Source: Coprinellus micaceus (Eukaryota > Basidiomycota > Agaricomycetes > Agaricales > Psathyrellaceae). From it: a DNA stretch of 64,000 bases. Every line of letters starts with the position of its first letter. The stretch's first letter is position 1. The stretch spans positions 1,984,001 through 2,048,000 of the forward strand of contig OX596341.1 of the NCBI GenBank assembly GCA_951394405.1, given 5' to 3'. The notes under the pieces were generated by a model. That model was not told the DNA's origin. It ran no database searches and was given only the letters and a program-made list of their open reading frames with translations. Both the position numbers and the translations under genes were made by a program. Of this stretch, positions 58,465-64,000 are shown one piece after another.

Positions 58465-59609
58465 ATGAACTTCTCGAAGGTCGGGACCACATCAATGCGC
58501 CCTGAGGATCCTCAGCCTCCTGTACCAACCCAGAGGTCCCCATACTGGGCAGAGCCGTGTACCAAGGTTTTCGCGGTATGTTCAGTACCAAACCTGATCG
58601 CCTCACCACAAATCCCACTCACTCATCAATTTTCAAGGTCAAAGGCTTGCTCTATCAGATCGACATAGCCAAGCTCGCAAAGGACTCTGAGTTTTTCAGA
58701 AACCTTCTGCATCTCCAGCATGTCAACACGAACGAAGGCTCGGACCCTGCCAACGCTGTAGAAACGCCCACCGACGGAACAGTTGAAAACCCCATCTTCC
58801 TGAACGAAATTACAACGGAGCAGTGGGAGAGTTTCCTTCGGTACTCCGAAAATGGGTGAGTCGATGGGCATGTGCGCAATGACTTGACATTAAACCCCCT
58901 TTTTCAAAGTCCCTGGAACCCCTCTGGTGCGACCATGAACAAAAACAACTTGGTCGACCTGCTCTGGCTTGCAGACAGATTCATCATGCCTGGTGTAATC
59001 GCCCATGCCGTTGAAAACCTAAAGAAGCTCGGGCTGTCGCCATACGAGCGCCTTGGCCTTGGTTTGCGATTTGGGATCATGCCCTGGATTAACCCTGCAG
59101 CTCGGGAAATCCTTCGCCGTGTGAGCCTCCTGGATGCCTCGTACGGGGAGACTGTAGAACTTGGGCGCGACATGATTTTCTACATCGCCAAGGCTGAACT
59201 CGCTCTTGACCGTGAACGACGCATCATCGCCTGCCGCCCACCCACGTTCAGACAAGGTGCCGACGAAGCCCCCTACTGCCCCAACCATGATCAATGCCTG
59301 AAGACGCTCAATGACACCTGGCGCAACATTGTTGCACCCCGAATCATTCACCCTTCAAAGCCCTTGCTTCTTCAAAAGGCTGAGGCCTTCGTAGTGAGCC
59401 TCCGGTTCGAAGGAATGAAGCCGCAGTGCAAGACGTATATGACGGAGCTGATTCGCAGGAACAACGGGTTCATGCGGGGTTATAGGGTTATTCAGCAGAG
59501 GCTCATTGACGATTTGCGAGGCCTTATGTATCACCTTCCTCTTGTTGAGGATGCCGATGCAGAGGATTCCGATGATCTTCAGTTGGTGGCCGATTCCCTG
59601 ACTACTTGA
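58465..59609 (+). CDS. BTB/POZ domain protein
   Basis: Three exons. ATG at 58465 (MNFSKVGTTS), with a second in-frame ATG at 58495 (MRPEDPQPP) as alternative. Introns at about 58576-58637 and 58856-58911 have good GT-AG ends and join in frame. The BTB fold shows as VFAVKGLLYQIDIAKLAKDSEFFRNLLHL, later ENPIFLNEITTEQWESFLRY, then LLWLADRFIMPGVIAHAVENL. The C-terminal region LGLRFGIMPWINPAAREILRR is typical of the large basidiomycete BTB family. BTB proteins usually mediate dimerisation or act as CUL3 adaptors. It is divergent from the integrase gene and convergent with the dioxygenase-like gene, its 3' end lying 27 bases from the latter. The frame is intact. Confidence 0.85.
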
Positions 59610-59636
59610 ATTACATGGCGTATATCATCTATGTAG

Positions 59637-62600
59637 TTAACGATTCATTGCTGCATAGGCATTCTTGAATGTTGGACGCTCCCTCAGCCGCTTGTGCTTG
59701 CAGAGCATGTGTTCGAGTACAAAAAAGTTATAACCCATCGCGTCCAAGTTGTCCGGCGCAATATGGGCTCGGATTAGGGCATCCAAGGCCACAAAGGAAT
59801 TAGTGACAGCAATCTTGCTGGAGATGTCGAACCCCAGAAGCTCCAGGCCGTCTTTCCCCCCTTTTCCAATTGACCAAATTATGGATCCCATCTCTGGCGC
59901 TGAGGGCATTGGAACTGCTCCAGCAATTGCATAATCAGCAACAAGGAGATAGAGGACCAGTTTGCCCATCCCAATAGTCATATCTTTCATTGAGGGCCTT
60001 GTCTCCTCCTCTTCATGCTCTGGTCCCTTCATCAAGTTGTCCTTCTTTTTCGTCTTTGAATCCACAAACATCTTGTAGACCTTGGAGAACGAGGAACCAT
60101 CCGAGTTTAAGAGCCATGACGTGAGCTCAGGCTCCTGGCAAGCCACCCAAAAGCCTTCCCCAAGGTCGACCGTGCGCTCTTTGATAGTTTGGGGCCCATA
60201 GGCATTGCGATTGCACAGCTCCGTAGAGTGTCGAGAATCTTTAAGCGCTAGCCACACTTCTCTGCTTGGAAAGTAGGTTGTTGGTACCAAAGGTGACTCC
60301 CGAAGGTATTGGCTGTTGTGTGTAATCCCTCGATAAACGAGCGCACTGAAGAGGCCTTCCTTGGTATAGAGGTGCTCAGGTGAATAAGGGCCAGGCCATG
60401 CAAGAACACGCCTTCGAGATAGCGCCATATCCCGGAAAGGTAGAAGGCGGTCATCATCCGCTTTGACGTCCGCTAGGAAATTCTGGTGGTGGTCAGCGAA
60501 GGTTTTAGGCGATGGGGTTGTCTTCCAGGATGGCAGAGTCCAGGTTGAAGGGTTTTGGCCGGTGGGGGGAAGGAAGGGTAATAGAAGGGTAATCTCTGCG
60601 ACAAGCTTATGAAACTCAGCCGCTTTGACATACGTTGGAAGGGAGGGAGGGTTAGAAGGGGAAGGTAACGGAGCAGGGGTGACGGAGCTGGTAGTGGGTG
60701 TCCCCGAAAGATTTGGAAAGCCGGGAGAGGGTGGAGCGCTGCTGGATGTAAGGAATGGGGTAGTGGCGGTTTGGCAGTAGGCATTGATAGCCTTAGAATC
60801 GAAGGGATTTATATTCGTTGAACTATTGCAGGAATCGGTGTAAATTCTGTGGAGAATATGAGCTTCAGTGCTGGCTGATTGGCATACTGCAAGTCCCCTC
60901 ATCGCGGCCAACCACCTATCCATCTCTTCCTTGGTGGGTCGACATAGACGGAACAGGCTTGATCGAGCAACCGTGCCACTCAGGGACTGGTACGCTTCCC
61001 ATATTGGAGGCAGCACCACAACCTCCATGCCAATGGTGTCGATGAGCTCTCGTATAAACCGTGCTTGAAGCTGGCCTTGGCTGGCCTTGTTGAACCCAAA
61101 CCAAGTCATGAGTGCAGAGCGTACAATGGCTATGCTGGCTTCCTTTGAGAAGACGTCGTGGTGCATCCGACGACTGGCGTGTAGAATGTGTTCTGGCATT
61201 GAGCCTTGATATCCTGCAATGAGCCTTCTGGCATCCATCGAATGCTGCACCCCTCGGTTGACCATGGATTCATAGGCGCTGGTGAATGCTGGTGAAAGCC
61301 AGTGTTCAAGCTTGTTGCTATAGTGCGTGTAGCCTTCCTCGAGTGTAAACGACACCCACTCCCACAGTATCATGTTTGACAGCATGATTGAACCTCTATG
61401 ATGTTGTAATTCGACATAGAGGCCTTCAGCTGCAGCTGTAAACTGCTCATGCAAAGCCCAGGCATGGTAGACCTCCCGGCTTGCGCATAAGTCGGCGATG
61501 TCAGTCACCAGGTTGTAAGAGACCGCAATTTCTTCGTCCCAAGACTGGAGCCCACTAACTGTGGCCTTTAGGTCCTCATAGTACCCTAGTAGGTAATCAT
61601 GCTGAAGGTAGCGAAGAAGTCCTGCAGCCGTCACTCATTCAGAATGTGTGAAAGGGAAACCGACTGAAAGATCTTACCTTCAGAGGGAGACATTGGCGAC
61701 GAGCTATCAGAATCATGGACACCTGCATCCATTTCTAAGATTTACATCTGGGGCGTAACCTGGTTCTATAGTCCTTACCTGGGCCATACAATACATCCTC
61801 CTTCGCCTTCCGGCCCCGAGTCATGGTCCCTGCTGCAGCCACTGCCATGGAAGCTGGCAGTTTGGCATGGCCTTTTGCAGTTAGCTTGGACCGTTTTGTA
61901 GCATACCCATAATCCCCATCTGCATCTGATGACGAAGTATCGGAGGACAAAGAGTCAGGCCCAAGGTCAGGATTTGGATGTGTAGTGGTATGGCTGCCGC
62001 GCTTTCTCTTCCCATCTGGCCTCCCACTGCTCTTCCGTGTCTCCATCTGCTTGGCCCCGTCATTCTCTATTGAACTGCAGCATTGGGTACAAAGGGTGGG
62101 CTTTGTGGACCCTTTCCCTGAAGGTGTATCAGTATAATTTGCCTCATTTGCCACTGCGGTAATAATGTACTCACGTTTCTTCTTCTTCTTCTTCTTCTCT
62201 GGCACTGAAATATCCTCCTCCTCATCCTCATCGCCGCTGTCGGTTCCTCGTATCTCCTGGTTAAGCTCTGGTGAAAGGGTGTACTCAGTGAGGAGCTACA
62301 GTGTATGGATTATTGAAAACCCACGTTTGCGAGTCGTGTCTTTACCGCCAATTACCCCATCACGTTCCTGAGCAACCACACACAAAGGGATGCTCCGAGC
62401 TTGCTCAGCGCAATGTGGGTCCCATGATGAGAATATCCCAGCTAGTTCCCCCCTATTAAATGGGTGCTCGGTCTCCTCATCCGAGTTTCGAAGGTCCCGT
62501 AGCGCATCGAGTGGAAGTTCTGAAGGAGCCACAGGGTATACATGACCCACAGCGACATCCTCCTTTTCCCAGCCGGGAACGTACTTCCAGATATCTGGGG

Positions 62601-63470
62601 CAACACGAACCTGATCGTCGACGAAGGTAAACGCAGCCATGAGAGCCTGTGCGTCAAAGCGAATGAGCAGCTCTGGTCTGGACTGCATGACAAGTGCGAG
62701 GACAAGCTGCATGATGGACCGTATGAAGTGATTGGCGTAGTCTCGAGGCTCCATGATACATACTCCGTCGACACCATAGGTGGCCTGTGCGGTAGGAGGG
62801 CGCTTCCAATCGAAGAGTTTTCTGAAGACACATCAGTATCAAGAGTCATGTAGCAAGTGCACGGGAAATGAACATACGTCCAGAGCTTGGCCTCTGTTGG
62901 TACCTTGAGGACTCCACTTCCCATGAGACCAAAGGCAGAAGATGTGGTGCCATGCAGGAGTCCAGACGGGGGATAGGCAATAAGAGTCAGGCAGACGTAG
63001 AGGCGGGGGTCCTTCCTAGGACCAGTTCTGTAGTATGCCTGGGGATATCGTCAGTAATGGTGCCATAATTGGTGAACCACAATTCAGACATAACGAGTGG
63101 AGGCAAACAGCTACGAGATTATATTGAAGGCATATCTAGTGATAAGAGGCGACGATACAATAAACGAGATGAGGTGTATACACAAGATCACAAACAGGGT
63201 CAACTGAAAAGGAACTCACTTGATGACCGCAGTGATAGTACAGCCCTGAGAACATGACGGTTGTGAAAGGATGAATACGGATCGCAATCCCGAGTTCAAA
63301 GATGAAGAAGTACTCGGCATCCACATCAGGGTGAGGCCTGGTTAGGTTCGTCATGGCTGTAATGCCACCCACAGAGTCGCTACCATCGATGTGGGAGCCT
63401 CCCGCACGGCCAAGCGATGAGGCGAGGTGTTGTTCTGGGGTGGAATGTAAGGTCCTCATCCTACATACTG
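59637..63470 (-). pseudogene. Fe(II)/2-oxoglutarate dioxygenase-like protein, 5' end cut off by an LTR
   Basis: Seven exons were traced on the minus strand: 63220-63470, 62878-63038, 62356-62821, 62175-62295, 61779-62117, 61678-61734 and 59637-61621. Those downstream of the first sum to an exact 1,043 codons. The first exon reads GGSHIDGSDSVGG, then FELGIAIRIHPFTTVMFSGL and YYHCGHQ. The next gives AYYRTGPRKDPRLYVCLTL. This fits a double-stranded beta-helix dioxygenase: HxD, a distal His about 51 residues after the Asp, and Arg 16 residues further. Downstream are an acidic/Lys-rich linker with a CTQCC pair and a large helical C-terminal region of about 660 residues with no recognised domain. 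The 5' end is lost at 63471, where an LTR begins. Confidence 0.7.
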
Positions 63471-64000
63471 TTACGCTTCGCTTCACGTACTTACCTTTTT
63501 GCCCCTATTTTCTCTTTTTATCTTATCTCATCGCGGACTCATTTTATTTTCAAGCGATTATCTCTTTTGTGACTCGTATTGTATGACTCGTTTCGCGCAG
63601 CCTTGCGCAGTATTTATGACTCGTTCTACGCAGCTTTGCGCAGCTTCGCTTTACTCAGCTCGCGCAGCTTTGCTTACTCGTACGCAGCATCGCGCAGCAT
63701 TCCGTAGTATATGTGGCTGTTCTTTGACTCAACTCGGACTTGTACTGACTCATAGCGACTCGTACCTCTAGGTATATATACCACTTAGACATACCCGTGT
63801 ACCTTAGCTTGTTATACTTGTATCTTACCCATCTTTCGCCTTCGTCAACGTCTATCACTTCGTTCCCCAAACTCTCAGGGAAACTAGTAATGGTTGTCCA
63901 CCTCGTCGCTCTCTGTATTCATTGATCTAACACTACGCCGACCAGAAGTGAGTCCCATTTAGATGATCTAATCTGACAACCCTCTATCCCAGAGCAACGA
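63471..64000 (+). mobile_element. Second, related LTR element (partial, runs off right edge)
   Basis: Begins TGTTACGCTTCGCTTCACGTAC, matching the start of the chromovirus LTR at 47261. It shares many blocks in order: the CTCATCGCGGACTCATTTTAT-like block, GCGCAG repeats, the TATA box at 63773 and the conserved AGCTTGTTAT at 63806-63815. It diverges strongly after about 63840. It is a sister family or older subfamily. The end of the LTR and any internal region lie outside or cannot be fixed here. It interrupts the dioxygenase-like gene. Confidence 0.85.

Overview
The window looks like nuclear DNA of a mushroom-forming basidiomycete (Agaricomycetes; inferred). Genes carry many short GT-AG introns (about 45-65 bases) and encode fungal families: a NACHT-ankyrin protein, a cytochrome P450, a set of kinase-like paralogues, an ER Hsp70 ending in HDEL, a Munc13-like protein and a BTB protein. 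Chromovirus-type Ty3 LTR elements are also present. No bacterial operon, rRNA gene or CRISPR array was seen.

Left part, 1-44,500: host genes. In order: a NACHT-ankyrin gene running off the left edge (-), a cytochrome P450 (-), a DUF1365 protein (-), kinase-like gene 1 (-), a single-pass membrane protein with a galactose-binding-like ectodomain (-), an Lhs1/HYOU1 ER chaperone (-), an intronless GH43 glycosidase (+), kinase-like gene 2 (-), a four-helix membrane protein (-), a C2/MHD Munc13-like protein (-), kinase-like genes 3 and 4 (+), and a 1,263-residue coiled-coil protein (+). The four kinase-like genes share one architecture but differ in which catalytic residues they keep. Only gene 2 keeps the full set. 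Gene-poor gaps of 1-4 kb separate several of them.

Right part, 45,200-64,000: a nested mobile-element block. A compact set of four genes lies here: an acidic/basic nuclear-type protein (-), an HTH plus integrase-core (rve-type DDE) protein (-), a BTB protein (+), and a long protein (-) that starts with what looks like an Fe(II)/2-oxoglutarate dioxygenase core of TET/JBP-like spacing. Gaps between these genes are only 27-163 bases once insertions are discounted. Three insertions break this set. An 8,365-bp Ty3/chromovirus (47,261-55,625, 5-bp target duplication GTTGG) splits the first gene 17 codons after its start. A 479-bp hAT-like MITE breaks the integrase gene. A second, related LTR (from 63,471) cuts the dioxygenase gene. 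An identical-looking MITE copy in opposite orientation breaks gag of the chromovirus.

The chromovirus has near-identical LTRs (one difference seen in 734 bases). It carries an extra 3' ORF with zinc-knuckle-like motifs. A primer-binding site 2 bases past the 5' LTR is complementary to the predicted first bases of its own transcript, which points to Tf1-like self-priming. The four-gene cassette, combining an integrase with a possible DNA- or RNA-modifying dioxygenase, is the best candidate for an undescribed system. Its outer ends are not resolved in this window.
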